From Micromussa lordhowensis (taxonomy: Eukaryota > Cnidaria > Anthozoa > Scleractinia > Lobophylliidae), in the NCBI GenBank assembly GCA_964020085.1, contig OZ026595.1, positions 3,452,314-3,516,313 on the forward strand: a stretch of 64,000 nt of DNA. Reading direction: 5' to 3'. The translations under genes and the position numbers were made by a program. The notes under the pieces are model-generated. The model saw only the letters and a program-made list of their open reading frames with translations, did no database searches and was not told the DNA's origin. Positions 37,201 through 45,977 of this stretch are shown here, piece after piece (positions within the stretch are counted from its first letter, which is position 1; each line of letters starts with the position of its first letter).

Positions 37201-37752
37201 GCCAAAAGATGCATGTCACAAAATTTTGATTTGCGCGTATGCCTGATCAAAAATGTTATAAAACACTATGCTAGACTGGAAAGAAAGGCATGCTGTCATG
37301 TTGTAAATGTCTTTAGGGGTACATTGGAGGTAATTTAACTGATATCCACGTTAAAAACGTCCAAAAAAATGCATTTTAGCCAAAAATCTCCAGGTGTCAA
37401 TGAGTTAATCATGTGAACATATTTTACAAAAAATGAGTCCTATCCAAAGCAAGCTTAAAAACTTCACAAGTTGGATTTTAGGTTTTTCTGTTGACTCATT
37501 GAGGCATGTGCCGCCTGTAACCTCCCATGACAAGCATTTAGTAATGATACTTTCTTGCGAATAATTTCCCCAACTGGAAGCAAGCCGCTGCAGTAAAAGG
37601 AGAAGAAAGGGAGAAAAAGAAAAGGTGAAAAAAGGTCACTTTCTCGTCATGTTGTACATGCCTTTTTGGTTATTGTATGTGGCTAGAGAGAACAGGCTTA
37701 TCTTACCTCCCTTTCTTTTGCGGGAATTTGATCCTTTGTCTTTACCAGCCAT
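12091..37752 (-). CDS. Lysine-rich protein with C-terminal Death domain, eight exons
   Basis: Death domains are six-helix modules that bind other Death domains in apoptotic and innate-immune complexes. Exons on the minus strand: 37752-37707, 36523-36449, 35998-35939, 35059-34991, 32995-32927, 14326-14276, 14039-13989, 12389-12091. Each is bounded by AG/GT, all seven introns are phase 1, and the joined frame is open for 239 aa plus stop. The N-terminal half (exons 1-7) is Lys/Thr/Ser/Gln-rich and probably disordered, with recurring SKKGK and SKQKN words. The last exon (about residues 140-239) has the Death-domain pattern LEALGMEIGDKWVNLGRRL ... MLKHWKQK ... LADAL. Exons 4/5 and 6/7 are tandem duplicates that also share flanking intron sequence. 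Intron 5 holds an 18-kb repeat element. The family and partners are not recognised; a basic tail plus a Death domain suggests nuclear or membrane/nucleic-acid contact, which is inference. Confidence 0.8.
12718..13033. repeat. Foldback element inside intron 7 of the Death-domain gene
   Basis: The outer arms are inverted (TAATCGTATCTATAACAAATT near 12731 against the complement of TTTTGTTATAGATACGATTA near 13010-13029). An inner near-perfect hairpin has arms 12878-12910 and 12923-12955 (CACATGGGTATCCAATTACA against its complement). Non-coding. Confidence 0.7.
13083..13580. mobile_element. Tc1/mariner-type MITE with TA target duplication
   Basis: The ends are CAGTCGAAACTCTC (left) and GAGCTTCGACTG (right), each flanked by TA (13081-13082 and 13581-13582). 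The CAGT start plus TA duplication is the usual Tc1/mariner pattern. The interior contains several GTAAGTGACCAC/CTCGCAAGCGACC words. There is no transposase ORF, so it is non-autonomous. It lies in intron 7 of the Death-domain gene. Confidence 0.72.
13989..14039 (-). CDS. Lysine/alanine-rich linker exon 7
   Basis: 51 bp, phase 1 on both sides, acceptor ACAAAACAG, donor GTGAGT. It codes TKKVPAKAAEPAKKDE. It is a tandem duplicate of the exon at 14276-14326: both are preceded in the transcript by the same TCTCACAAAACAG. Confidence 0.75.
14276..14326 (-). CDS. Lysine-rich linker exon 6
   Basis: 51 bp, symmetric phase 1, acceptor ACAAAACAG, donor GTAATT. It codes TKTTQAKTAKEEKKAE. It is the same length and has the same upstream splice context as exon 7. 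Confidence 0.75.
14486..14553 (+). repeat. Left 68-bp terminal inverted repeat
   Basis: Identical in inverted orientation to 32389-32456. It is followed at 14551-14569 by CTACCATGAAGTATATGCC, an inverted copy of its own first 19 bp, so the left end alone can also fold into an 84-bp hairpin. Confidence 0.9.
14570..25240 (+). repeat. 40-bp minisatellite array, left arm (about 266 units)
   Basis: The unit is two related 20-bp halves, CCCATGTATACTCCTGTAAA and CCCCTGTATTCTCATGTTCA. Variants (GTTAACCC, GTACACCC, ATTCCCATG, ACTTCTG) are spread through the array and combine into higher-order repeats: a marked segment recurs at about 17.9, 19.9, 21.5 and 23.5 kb with spacings of 1981, 1661 and 1981 bp. 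The last 150 bp (25090-25240) decay. Every frame is open over long stretches only because the unit lacks stops; these are not genes. Confidence 0.97.
25241..26450. other. Centre of the foldback element, left part with a diverged direct repeat
   Basis: No coding exon. Segments starting near 25967 and 26191 are diverged direct copies about 220 bp apart (shared ATTCATGAAATGGCTTTTTC and CAATTCAAAACGTGACATAA). Nothing resembling a transposase was found on either strand. Confidence 0.55.
26470..27107 (+). pseudogene. LINE reverse-transcriptase fragment with 3' tail
   Basis: One frame gives VPQGSVLGPILFALN, then a degenerate FLYAEDTTMY where the catalytic YADD is expected, then the ELALWCKHNSLVPHPKKCE helix typical of RT palm/thumb. 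Further on the frame is broken. A likely 3' UTR runs to AAATAAAATATGTTG followed by a short (TTG)n tail near 27090-27106. This is a 5'-truncated, decayed non-LTR element (RTE/CR1-like, clade uncertain) within the foldback element. Confidence 0.75.
27290..27790. repeat. Degenerate tandem repeat of about 80 bp
   Basis: About six diverged units share the words CATTGAATTCGTCTTTTTCA, CACAACAGGG, TCGCCAACAA and CATTAAGTATAATAACAAC. It sits in the middle of the foldback element. No coding content. Confidence 0.6.
27996..28345 (-). mobile_element. tRNA-derived SINE (5'-truncated)
   Basis: Read on the minus strand it starts with a tRNA-like CTAGCGTGCGGGAGGTCGCG and a box B-like GGGTTCAAACCCC. It continues with a conserved body (GTAAAAGAACCCACACACTG; GGTGTGGTGGTCTATCTCTC) and ends in GTAATACATACATAC, a short ATAC tail typical of SINE 3' ends. 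A clear box A is not seen, so the 5' end may be missing. Confidence 0.65.
28544..32371 (-). repeat. 40-bp minisatellite array, right arm in inverted orientation (about 96 units)
   Basis: Same unit as the left arm but reverse-complemented (GGGGTTTACAGGAGTATACA with GGGTGAACATGAGAATACA). Higher-order repeats of 841 and about 760 bp are visible from a marker GAGTATTCATGGG at 28920, 29761 and 30520. Near 32076-32260 some units are shortened. Confidence 0.97.
32389..32456 (-). repeat. Right 68-bp terminal inverted repeat
   Basis: Reverse complement of 14486-14553 with no mismatch seen. It is separated from the minisatellite by 17 bp of unrelated sequence (TGCAAAAGGGTTA). Confidence 0.9.
32488..32884. 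mobile_element. MITE with CAGGGTTG ends and 6-bp target duplication
   Basis: The left end CAGGGTTG and the right end CAACCCTG are inverted, and CCTTGT flanks both sides (32482-32487 and 32885-32890). The paralogous intron at about 34945-34960 has no insertion here, which supports the boundaries. The interior includes CAAGATGGCGG near 32614, a YY1-like word, but no ORF. It lies in intron 5 next to exon 5. Confidence 0.65.
32927..32995 (-). CDS. Lysine-rich linker exon 5
   Basis: 69 bp, symmetric phase 1, acceptor TTCCAG, donor GTGACTGTGATTG. The translation has TVSKKGK and SKQKNEG. It is a close duplicate of exon 4, including about 40 bp of downstream intron (GTGACTGTGATTG then TTGCTACACATACA). 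Confidence 0.8.
33412..34231. mobile_element. TTAA-flanked foldback MITE (piggyBac/Kolobok-like)
   Basis: The termini are AGTGCCACTATGACGAAAAT and an inverted AGTGCTACTGTGATCAAATT, flanked by TTAA on both sides (33408-33411, 34232-34235). Long inner inverted segments include TGACGTCAT with nearby ATTTGCAT words on both arms. Non-coding; in intron 4 of the Death-domain gene. Confidence 0.7.
34469..34896. mobile_element. Tc1/mariner-type MITE in intron 4
   Basis: The ends are CAGTTGAACCTC and GAGGTTCAACTG, with inner GCGACCACTTCTCATAAGC words related to those of the MITE at 13083-13580. The left flank is TA; the right flank is CA, so the target duplication is imperfect. The paralogous intron sequence near 14451-14465 lacks the insert. 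Confidence 0.65.
34991..35059 (-). CDS. Lysine-rich linker exon 4
   Basis: 69 bp, symmetric phase 1, acceptor GTTCTAG, donor GTGACTGTGATTG. The translation has TISKKGN and SKQKNGG, matching exon 5 at most positions. Confidence 0.8.
35203..35902. mobile_element. 700-bp MITE filling intron 3
   Basis: Terminal inverted repeats of 28 bp (27 match), starting ATCATGTGTATTAAAG. The interior is dense in TCGGCCGA, GTTGACC and GTCAGCC words. It occupies most of the 879-bp intron and ends 36 bp from the donor of exon 3. Short ORFs inside are antisense shadows of each other. Confidence 0.75.
35939..35998 (-). CDS. Lysine-rich linker exon 3
   Basis: 60 bp, symmetric phase 1, acceptor TTACTGCAG, donor GTGACTGTGATGG. 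It codes ASKKDKGKNQAKVGRQKNK. The donor-side intron words are shared with exons 4 and 5, so it belongs to the same duplicated set. Confidence 0.78.
36262..36425 (-). mobile_element. tRNA-like SINE fragment
   Basis: On the minus strand, GGTTGCAGTGGTGAGAGTGC and CTCGCCTCACACC form a tRNA 5' half with box A character. TTTGATTCCAGCC stands in for box B, and a body ends in GGTTCCCCTCTCTCC. It lies in intron 2, close to the donor of exon 2. Confidence 0.5.
36449..36523 (-). CDS. Lysine-rich linker exon 2
   Basis: 75 bp, symmetric phase 1, acceptor ACATGTAG, donor GTGATTATGATTG. The translation includes GKKRKTETKISKQAKKMK, a strongly basic stretch that could act as a nuclear localisation signal (inference). 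Confidence 0.72.
36530..37700. other. Intron 1 of the Death-domain gene
   Basis: No extra exon found. It contains a C-rich tract (36665-36675) and two diverged direct copies of an AAGGAGAAAAAGAAGAGG-type segment (about 37060-37185 and 37550-37635) starting with ACTGGAAGCAAGCC. They are repeats rather than coding, since frames are not shared. Confidence 0.45.
37707..37752 (-). CDS. First coding exon of the lysine-rich Death-domain gene
   Basis: 46 bp from ATG at 37752 to donor GTAAGA at 37706. It codes MAGKDKGSNSRKRKG. The basic, Lys/Arg-rich composition and the phase-1 donor match the exons downstream. No upstream in-frame coding signal was found, so this is taken as the start. Confidence 0.7.
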
Positions 37753-39502
37753 GTCAAGTCTACAATTCAATATGAAAGCATCAAAATTGTTTTTATTCCT
37801 TTCACCATAACGCAAATTAAGACAACTTACTTGCACATTAAGCCCTCTTTTACGGCTTTTTCAAGAACCTTTTTGATTACAAATCAAAATTGAACTCTGA
37901 TTTTTTTGTGAGAACGATTTCCAAACAAATTGAACCCAACTGAATTCAACCCATTAGATTGTGTTCCACTGAGTTTCGCAGCCACACTCAAAATTGAACA
38001 CAATCCAATGGATTGCGTTTAGTTGTGTTCGGTGAAAAATTGGCTTGAAAGATGATCGTGTTATGGGCAGAAACAAATATTGATGCCTTGTGTGGTCTCA
38101 AAAACACAAAAAACATGTGTTCTACCAAAGTGAGGGGTTTGGGGGAACAAGGCAACATGATCATTTATTTCAATGGAACAAGATATATTTTTGGAATTAA
38201 TTCAAGAGAACAAGGTATATCTCTACTATTAAAGGGAACTTTGACAACAAAGTCTTGGGGAAAATAGAATTTATTAACAGGGAAGAAGGGAGAAAAAATG
38301 AAATTTCAAGGGATTAGAACAGCAGGGGTGCTTCTTTAAATTTCGGATAAGTGTGTGCTGCGAAGGGTGTTAAACCCTGACCCTATTTAAGGATGAAGGA
38401 CATGAAAAATGTCACCCTATTCAAGTCCCAAACCCGAAAAATGACACCCTATAGAAGGGAAGATCAAAAACTAAGAATAGCATGAACTGGTTGGCTTTAC
38501 TTTGTTCCTGTAGCATTGGAAGTTAACCAAAGCTTCAGTTCTAAACAGATCATTTGTTTTTCATTAAGCTAGGCATTTACATGTACGCACTGCAATTTTA
38601 GCTGACACAATTTAGGTAGCCAGCAGGCGCAAAAATGGTAAACCTTAAAAACTTTACCCTATCCTGCAGCACAAACATATAGCCCATATATGGGACTACT
38701 CCCATATATATCACACTTGATTTTGATTTTCAACAACAGTTTTACAACGCTCGATTGAGTTCGATAGTCCAATTATTTTTGTGTATTTTTGGGTTCGATT
38801 GACTATGCCGGGCTTCATTCACTGGTTTGCTGCTAATTTTTTTGCAAACCCATTAAAGCTAACGTTTGATAACTGAATAATTATTTAAGGACTTAACCGG
38901 AAGAAAACCTGTCTAAATATACAAACTTGCTTCCTTAAATATTGCTATAACAGCGAAATGTTAGTCACAGCTTTCTTATTTGGACAGAGTTCTTGAAATT
39001 CAGAGCGCATATTTTCAAGCCGAAAATTTTTATCACCGGCTTCCCGAATTATGTTCGACACAAGTACGCCGTCTGAACCAGCCGTCGCTCCAAAGTCGCT
39101 CTAAAGGCGAACTTAATCAAGTTTGGTTCGGCACATGAGTGGAGCGGCGTTTGGACCGGGCCTAAGCTACTCGAAAATAAACGACTGAAGACACCCGAGT
39201 GTGATCGTGAAACTGAATTTGAAGAGATTTGCTAATTAAATCAGCTGAATTAGTCAGTTCAAGCTGCCCTGACTCTGTTTCATCTAAACAGACACAAGAA
39301 CATTCGTAACAAACCTACTATAGACAATATACTTACTAGTTTGGAATAAAAATAAAGCGTAGAAATATCAACAACTTGCAACTCCTTCGCGACTCCTTCG
39401 CTTCCCGCCGAAATGCACGATCACGTGACTTAGATTGCGAGCCGCTGACCGCATCCCGGTCTGGTCTGTCGTCTGTCGAGTCTCTAGGTGTCGCTGGCGG
39501 CC
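37753..39502. promoter_or_regulatory. Divergent intergenic region between the Death-domain gene and bL35m gene
   Basis: The two genes start at 37752 (minus) and 39503 (plus) and point away from each other across 1.75 kb. No exon is recognised inside. Near the bL35m start, 39400-39500 is more GC-rich and has a GATCACGTGACT E-box. A shared or nearby bidirectional promoter is possible but not shown; the Death-domain gene may also have an untranslated first exon here. Confidence 0.4.
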
Positions 39503-42500
39503 ATGTTTTCTATGTTAAGTAGGTTGTTTTCTTGCAATGCTCACTCCTCTTTACGGACAGTTTCCACAGCATTTAGACCAAAAGGTGGGTAATAACATTT
39601 GAGTAGCATTCCTTTCATTCAAAAGTACTGCGTTAAACAGTTCATGTCAATGTGCAATGTGTTAAGTTTTCTTAAGAAATGCCAGAATTCCGGGAAACCA
39701 AGTCGCAGAATCCTTAAACCTGGACTGCTTATTTTTTCAGATGACCAAAAGTAGTTGAAAATCCTGGGGGGTACTACACAGCCACCGAAATGATCCGCAA
39801 ATCTGAAATTATCCCCAAGTCAGCCCCAAAATGATCCCCATTTTTCTTTATGTCAACCCCAAGATGATACCCAAATTTATTGAAGGGCAATTAAACTTGG
39901 GACTGTGTATTGCTAAAAGATGATAACAATAATAACGATGATTGTGAAGATAAATACATGACAGTAATAAAAGATAGACTGCATTATGTAACATAATGCA
40001 TCAACAATTCCAGCAATGCCCCCCCCCCCCCCCCCAGGTTAACCCCAACGGTAAGACGTCAGGGACAACAGTACATGTTAGTTGATTAAATCATGATGCA
40101 TTGCATTTTAAGCTTGCAAGGTCTGTCTTGAAGATCGCATCATTTGAATTTGCAAGCCTGACGTGTTTTAAAGTACACTCCAGGTTTACTTTCATGAATT
40201 TAAAAAATGCTAGGATAGTTTTGAATGTGAAATGCAAAATAGTTGTGTTCACATTGTTTGTTTCCGATCTCTCGATATGTGATAAACAAAACATAGTTCA
40301 AGTTGTTGCTTTTATTTATATACTTGCAAGTAATAAAGAAATATCTAACATTGAGAAAAAATATCTTTAAAATCATCCTCAAGTTTGTCTAATCCCTGGT
40401 GGACCAGACATCTTCAACAAACGGCTCGTCTTTGCCGATGAATTTGTCCATGGCTCTTTCGAAAACACATGTGTCGAATGCCCGGGGACTGCCCCAGGGT
40501 ACGCAATGCCCAGCCCCCGGGCCGCGATAAAATTGTGAATGCCCCACCACCGGGACTGACAACGTGAGCAAATGCCCTGCGGTTGCCCAGGGGGTGGGAG
40601 GAATGGACACTACTGGAATTGTCTGATGTATAAATCAAAGAGGAGCAACTTTTTTTTCTTAAGAACAGAAACAACAGAGAATAAAGCAGCATTTTAATAA
40701 CTGAGGCTCTGCGAGTTCATGTAAGATCTTTGATAAACACCGTAGTTTCCGAAAGGAGTCTTGTTTGTCAAGTAGCTTCAAGTGCTGCGTTTGCACAGTT
40801 TTTATCACGCTGTGTGGTAAATACCTGGATCTCACAGAAGGAGTAAGGCGAAAGAGTCAAGTAAATTGTAAGTTTTTTTTCTGAGTTTTTGTATGAACTA
40901 TATAATTTTTGAAGCAAGAAATTAGGTCTGGATTTGTTCGCACTTTCTGTTGTTTGTTAATTTGCCGATGTCGTGCGTGCGTTTGAATCGGTCAAATTGT
41001 TTGCCATTATCTCAAGACAAGTTGAAAAGTTTATTCGTTCGGTTCGATTGACAATATGATGGACTTGTTTTCACAAAGCTCTTACATTTATTAAATTTAA
41101 GTATGTTTTTCTTAACAATACCGGTTAAATCGAGATGGCCTTCCTACATGTAATTACGTCTATTGTTGCACGATGAATAGATCGAGGTTTTGCAAGCAAA
41201 TTTCATGAACAATGGCTTTGGGGATTTTAATGATTGACATCTCTCAGCATCTCTGCATCTAGTTACGCATACCCTAATGACTTTTTTGGAAGCTTATTTG
41301 CATGTCCAATCCACATGTTTCAATGGGCGCGATTCCGTAATGAATTATTTCAAGGAAAAAACTACAGCCTGTCTGGTCTGCATTCTTTCAAGGGGCTAGC
41401 TATGTGCAAAAGACAAGCGAATATGAGTTTTCTAGCCTTGCTGAAGAAATTTGATTTTGTTTGATTTTTGTGGACATTTTCTCTTAAAAGCGAAACTACT
41501 TAGTATTTTAAAGTGAGCGAGGGATCGAAGATTTTCTTCTAGCTGAGCGCGCGCTGTTCGCTTGAGAGACAAGTATCCATGGCTGCTTTTCATCGCTGCT
41601 TTCCTTCTCAGCGGGATTTTCTAAATGACGGCAACTGCAAAAAAATTCAATGCTCTTTTTCACAAAAATCAAAACAGCTGTTAAAAATTATCTCTTCGCA
41701 AACAACGTAGTTTCCACAAGGCTTGTGTTTGGTTCCGCGCAGCGGTCGCTTGTTGTGTGTTTTGTAGTGAAATATTTGTTGCGTAGTTTTGGATAATAGT
41801 TTCCTTCACAGCAAGCATTGATCGAAAATAAGAACATTTTCACACTTCAATACTAATCGCTCCTATTGTCTCAACAGACTGAGTGGGAGGTTCTTTAACT
41901 CCCTTTTGACTGGACAGACTTTGTGATCATCCCGCCTTCTTAAAATAGACCATTACTCACTCTTCGCTGATTGGTTAACACATGGGATGATCACATCTCA
42001 AAACATCACACTTTATAGAACTATTGTGATTGGTCAAACATTGGGATAGCCCATTAAAAGTTACGCATTTTTAGTAGTTTTGGCTAAGTGCATGTTAAAA
42101 TGGCAAAGTGCATTTTTAATGAACTTCTGTTTCCTGTGATATTTCAAATTAAAGTAATTTGATTACAAATACAGTGGTTGTAACTTTGTTCACGTATTAG
42201 ACTGCTGGCGTGATTTTAATATTCTGTGTATGATTTGAATAATTTTTTTGACAAGTGCCTTAACTAAACTTTACATGTATATTGAAAGACCTATCCCAGT
42301 ATAGTTGGAATGACAATTCTTTTCACCGGCCAATGAACTCAACGTAGGAGGACACTCTGGTTCTGTTTACTGCCAAATAGTTAGATTAATCCAATATTCT
42401 TGAAACTGATCTTTTTTAGACAAGGAATAGTTCTACAATAAGTTGGTTGCATGACAACTTTTCTGCGCTCAATAGTTGCAACATTCTTAATTGCCATTCC

Positions 42501-43829
42501 TTAAATTTGTCGAGGATCAATTCGGGGGTGACAGGAAGAAAAGTGGGGTTATTTCTGGGTCGGGATCATTTCAGTCATTTCATATATAAACTATGTGTGT
42601 ATGTGCCACTATGAAGGGTATGGTTTCCAGGCAGTCAAGTCTGGGAAAGGGTATAGAAATCAGACAATTTTGGTCTAGAATTGGGTGTAATTATTTTACC
42701 AGGAAAGTAGCCAATGTATAAGTAATTTACTCTAAAACAGGATTCTTTAATTGGGATTCTATAATAGAAATCGAAACTCGTCAGAAGTGAGAATTTCACA
42801 TACCAATGACACCAAATCAGTGACTATTGACAAATTGAATTTCATTGAAAACACTTATTACATATATAACTGTCAGTACAGAGCCAGAAGTTGGTGATAA
42901 AAAACTAAGCATAAAAATGTTCATAATCAATAGAATTATATACTTGCCAAAAAATTATTCATTCGTAGGTCAGCATGTGACTGCTCCTGGGCTTCTGAAG
43001 AGCTTAAAATATCCAAAGAACAGTACTTTTGCATACATTTTTTTGAGCTTTCATTTATGGTTTTGCCCACACGTTTTCTGTTCATGGTGGTTATATCAAC
43101 TTTTTTTGATTACATGTCAAACTTGATTGTGGACTATTTATGCCGCTGCCACTAGGAAAAATAGGGAAATGTTTGTTTTAGTTTTAATAAATATCTATCC
43201 ATTGTGTTATTAATATTTTGGTTGTAAGTTGTTTCAATACAAAGTCATTTTGTAATGTAGTGTGTTGCAACTGGGAAAGTAGCATAGCCAGAGTTCTGTT
43301 TTACCCTTTTGTCCTGGAAGATATCTAAGCATTTTGAAAGCCATTGAGAAGTTCTAGTTTGTTTCTTTACTTAGCTGTGGAATTCGCCAAGATCACAAGG
43401 TTAACAATCATCAAGAATTCTCAAGCATCAATGTTTTCCACGAGCAACCACCAGGCACATGCATGGAAAACTGCCATGTACAGGATAAAGATTCTGCCAG
43501 GACATCTTGGATTTACTCAATGTATTTACAGTTTTGATTCCCTGTCAAATTCCCTGAATCAAGCTAGACTGGTTCAACGTTCTGAGGGTTTAGTTATACC
43601 CACAAGATCAGTCAATTCCCGCAATAAACACGGTAAGCCGAAAACTGTCAAGGCTGTGGCAAAGAGGTTTTTCAGAACAGGAAATGGACAACTGAAATAT
43701 TGGCCACCAGGAAAGAATCACAACATGATGAAAAAGGGACCCAGAAAAAGTCGCAAACTGAGACAGCCACGTTTATGTAATAAGCAACAGCTGAAACTGT
43801 TAAACAAGATGTTAGGCCGCTATTGTTAA
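39503..43829 (+). CDS. MRPL35: Mitochondrial ribosomal protein bL35m, two exons
   Basis: bL35m is a small protein of the large mitoribosomal subunit. Exon 1 (39503-39584, donor GTGGGT) codes an Arg/Ser-rich, acid-poor start (MFSMLSRLFSCNAHSSLR) that looks like a mitochondrial import signal. Exon 2 (43375-43829, acceptor TTTACTTAG) joins in phase 1 to give 178 aa. The C-terminal 65 aa carry the L35 fold: KPKTVKAVAKRFFRTGNG, NHNMMKKGPRKSRKLRQP and the final CNKQQLKLLNKML. Length is close to the roughly 188-aa human protein. Intron 1 is about 3.8 kb and shows no further exon. It is divergent to the Death-domain gene and convergent with the coiled-coil gene. The L35 domain is secure; the first exon rests on the ATG, donor and phase. 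Confidence 0.88.
39585..43374 (+). other. Intron of the bL35m gene
   Basis: No additional exon supported. It holds a C-rich tract (about 40021-40037), a GC-rich repeat-like patch at 40440-40610 (CCCGGGGACTGCCCC; CCCAGGGGGTGGG) and long AT-rich stretches. Open frames at 40389-40692 (minus), 41234-41464 and 42845-43126 lack motifs. Confidence 0.5.
43375..43829 (+). CDS. MRPL35: bL35m gene, exon 2 with the L35 domain
   Basis: 455-bp last exon starting after TTTACTTAG, stop TAA at 43827-43829. It codes residues 28-178 with the basic Lys/Arg-rich ribosomal L35 region at the C-terminus. Confidence 0.92.
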
Positions 43830-43973
43830 CAAACATGTACCTCTAACCTTCCTCTATCAGTGTATTCATGTCTTGGGTAATGCAGTGGTTATGAGTGAAA
43901 TAGTTAAACATTCCTGCAAAACTTCTGCCTGCCAAAGCCAGGAAAGTACATGTTTTTGTACCAGTTAACTTAA

Positions 43974-44143
43974 CTCAGGGTTCCAGATATATTTTCAAGC
44001 CTGGGTGTCAATACCAAATTCCAACGGGTCAATTCCCACTATTTCCACCAAATCATTACTAATTTTCTATCAGTTTGTCGGGTCATGTAGGTGACCTTGT
44101 CGGGTTTTTGACCCAAGACCCCTCGCTTATCTGGAACACTGAG
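43974..44143. mobile_element. 170-bp TTAA-flanked MITE
   Basis: The ends CTCAGGGTTCCAGATA and the inverted TATCTGGAACACTGAG match at 15 of 16 bases. TTAA flanks both sides (43970-43973, 44144-44147). The interior repeats GTCGGGTCATG/GTCGGGTTTTTGACCC. Non-coding. Confidence 0.75.
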
Positions 44144-44342
44144 TTAACACCATTTTGGGTAGGAAAGAACTCATTTTCAACACATATTTACAAAATATCT
44201 ATAGTGTATGGAACTGTAGCTGCTCAAAACTAGTTTCATATGGAAACCAACTATGACCAATCTAGTTTTTTAGTCACATATATTTTGCAGTTGTGTGTTG
44301 AAAGGAAACCAAATTAGCATTTTGGGGTTTGTTGTGCTATAT

Positions 44343-44511
44343 CAGGGGCAGATCCAGGATTTTTCTTAGGAGGGGGCGCACCACTAAGGAATGGCTTAAC
44401 TGACCGGTAAGGTAAACAGATTTTAAAAGCAAATATGTCATCTTAAGGGGAGGGGGGGCGGGGCGGGGCAGGGCTGCACACCCCCAGCACCTCCCCCTAG
44501 ATCTGCCCCTG
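44343..44511. mobile_element. MITE with CAGGGGCAGATC ends (hAT-like)
   Basis: The left end CAGGGGCAGATCCAGG and the right end TAGATCTGCCCCTG are inverted. The middle has G-rich and C-rich stretches. Ends of this type are common in hAT-derived MITEs. A clean 8-bp target duplication was not found (TATAT on both sides). Confidence 0.6.
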
Positions 44512-44765
44512 TATATTGTGATCAAATAAACCAACATGTTGCCTTGTGCTAGACTGTTGCGCATACTTGGACACTCAGCTGGATGGGAGATTGACTTGCA
44601 ATAAATTTTGATCCAGTGTGTTCCAATAGGGTTATATGCTGTTTCAATCTTTTGACAAAACAATGCTGGATCAAAAATGTTTTTGTCGGATATTCTTGTT
44701 CTTTATTGATCTTGCTGGTTTACAGACGTACAATTACCAAGTATGATTAAAACAACCTCTTGTTA

Positions 44766-45055
44766 TCTTTTAAAAGCTGAAGGTTTCAAAACCTTTCTGG
44801 ACCGGGTTATTCGAAAGCCGGTTAAGGCTAACCCAGGATTAAAAGTTAACCGAAGCATTGATTTTCCTTGTATAAAAATGTTTTTCGCTTCCTATTTTTT
44901 GTTTAGTTTGAGATTATTCAAATTCAAAAGAGAAGGCCAAACAATATAAACAGAAAACCTCTCCGTAAAGTTACAAAACTGAAATCAAAATTATCGCTAA
45001 CCCTGGGTTAGCTTAATCTGGCTTTGAACAACCCGGCCCAGGGTTTTAAAACTTT
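44766..45055. repeat. Foldback repeat, bL35m/coiled-coil intergenic region
   Basis: The left arm (about 44773-44835) and the right arm (about 44994-45055) are inverted, imperfect copies: ACCGGGTTATTCGAAAGCC against GGCTTTGAACAACCCGG, and GGCTAACCCAGG against CCTGGGTTAGC. No coding content. Confidence 0.6.
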
Positions 45056-45484
45056 ATTTACGAAAACGGGGTGAATCAAGATGAAGCATCAAAGCAGAGA
45101 TCTCACTAAGGGTAAGGTAATGAGGAAATTGACCGGCTGTGAGAACGATTTTTCTGCCTGGTTTGACGATCTTCGGAATTTTTTCTTGCACTAAAAGACG
45201 TGATCAAAAAGATTTAACTGCCTTTGGAAACCAATTGCCTTTAGCTGAAAACCCTTAATGGAACCTTTGCTGTCATCTTCATTTATTTATTTGTTTATTT
45301 TTTGATTGCGATTATTAAGAATAACATAGGTTTTACGTTATATAATATACAGTTTTTAACTGCGAAAACGGTTTCGTGTAATCCTCTTATGAACTTATCC
45401 TACTTACGAACTCATGGAAAGCAATTGTCTTTGTCAACTACACTGTAGGCTGATAATTAGATCAAAGTGTTTCTCTCTCACCCG

Positions 45485-45977
45485 CTACTGTTTAAGAGCG
45501 CCAATTTTATGATCAGGAAGAGGCAGCGACTTCTGTCGCCTGAAAATGTTTTTAATAGACCAAGTGGTCTTGACAAGTACTTCTGCTGGTTGAGTAAGGG
45601 AAAAATCTGTCTCGGAAATACTCTCCTTTGAGTCCCAATGATCATCTAATTGGACAAAATCGTCCAACAAACTATCGGTGTTCTCGTCTGTATTAACACG
45701 TGCAGGTTTATCGTCCTTATCAAAGCATGCACTGGTGACGTCATGTTCCATACCCTCGGGGTTTTCTCGCTCCCCCTCAGGGGTTTGTCGCAAGAGCCCG
45801 CTATCTATGCAGTCAGCGTTTGCATGCAGTACCTGGTCACGCACGTCGTCAATCCTTATAAGGTCGTATGATATTGCAGGGTGTTGTGGATTGTCGGTCG
45901 TTGATTGGTCGTCATCTGTGATATACCTGTCGGTGTAATCAGTGCAAGTCAAGTCAGTAAATATGAACTGCTTTTGC
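45485..45977 (-). CDS. Coiled-coil gene, last exon with acidic C-terminus
   Basis: 493 bp, acceptor GCACTTTACAG, stop TAG at 45487-45485. It codes 164 aa, Asp/Glu-rich (TDRYITDDDQSTTDN; SLLDDFVQLDDHWDSKE) with a basic end (KNIFRRQKSLPLP). No known domain recognised. Confidence 0.75.

Noticed and set aside
40389..40692. ORFs translating to PTPWATAGHLLTLSVPVVGH-like sequence
   Set aside because: GC-rich, low-complexity patch in the bL35m intron with overlapping frames and no splice support; more likely a repeat.
44337..44663. 108-aa minus-strand ORF
   Set aside because: It lies across the inverted-repeat MITE at 44343-44511 and its Pro/Arg-rich part is a translation of the G-rich core.
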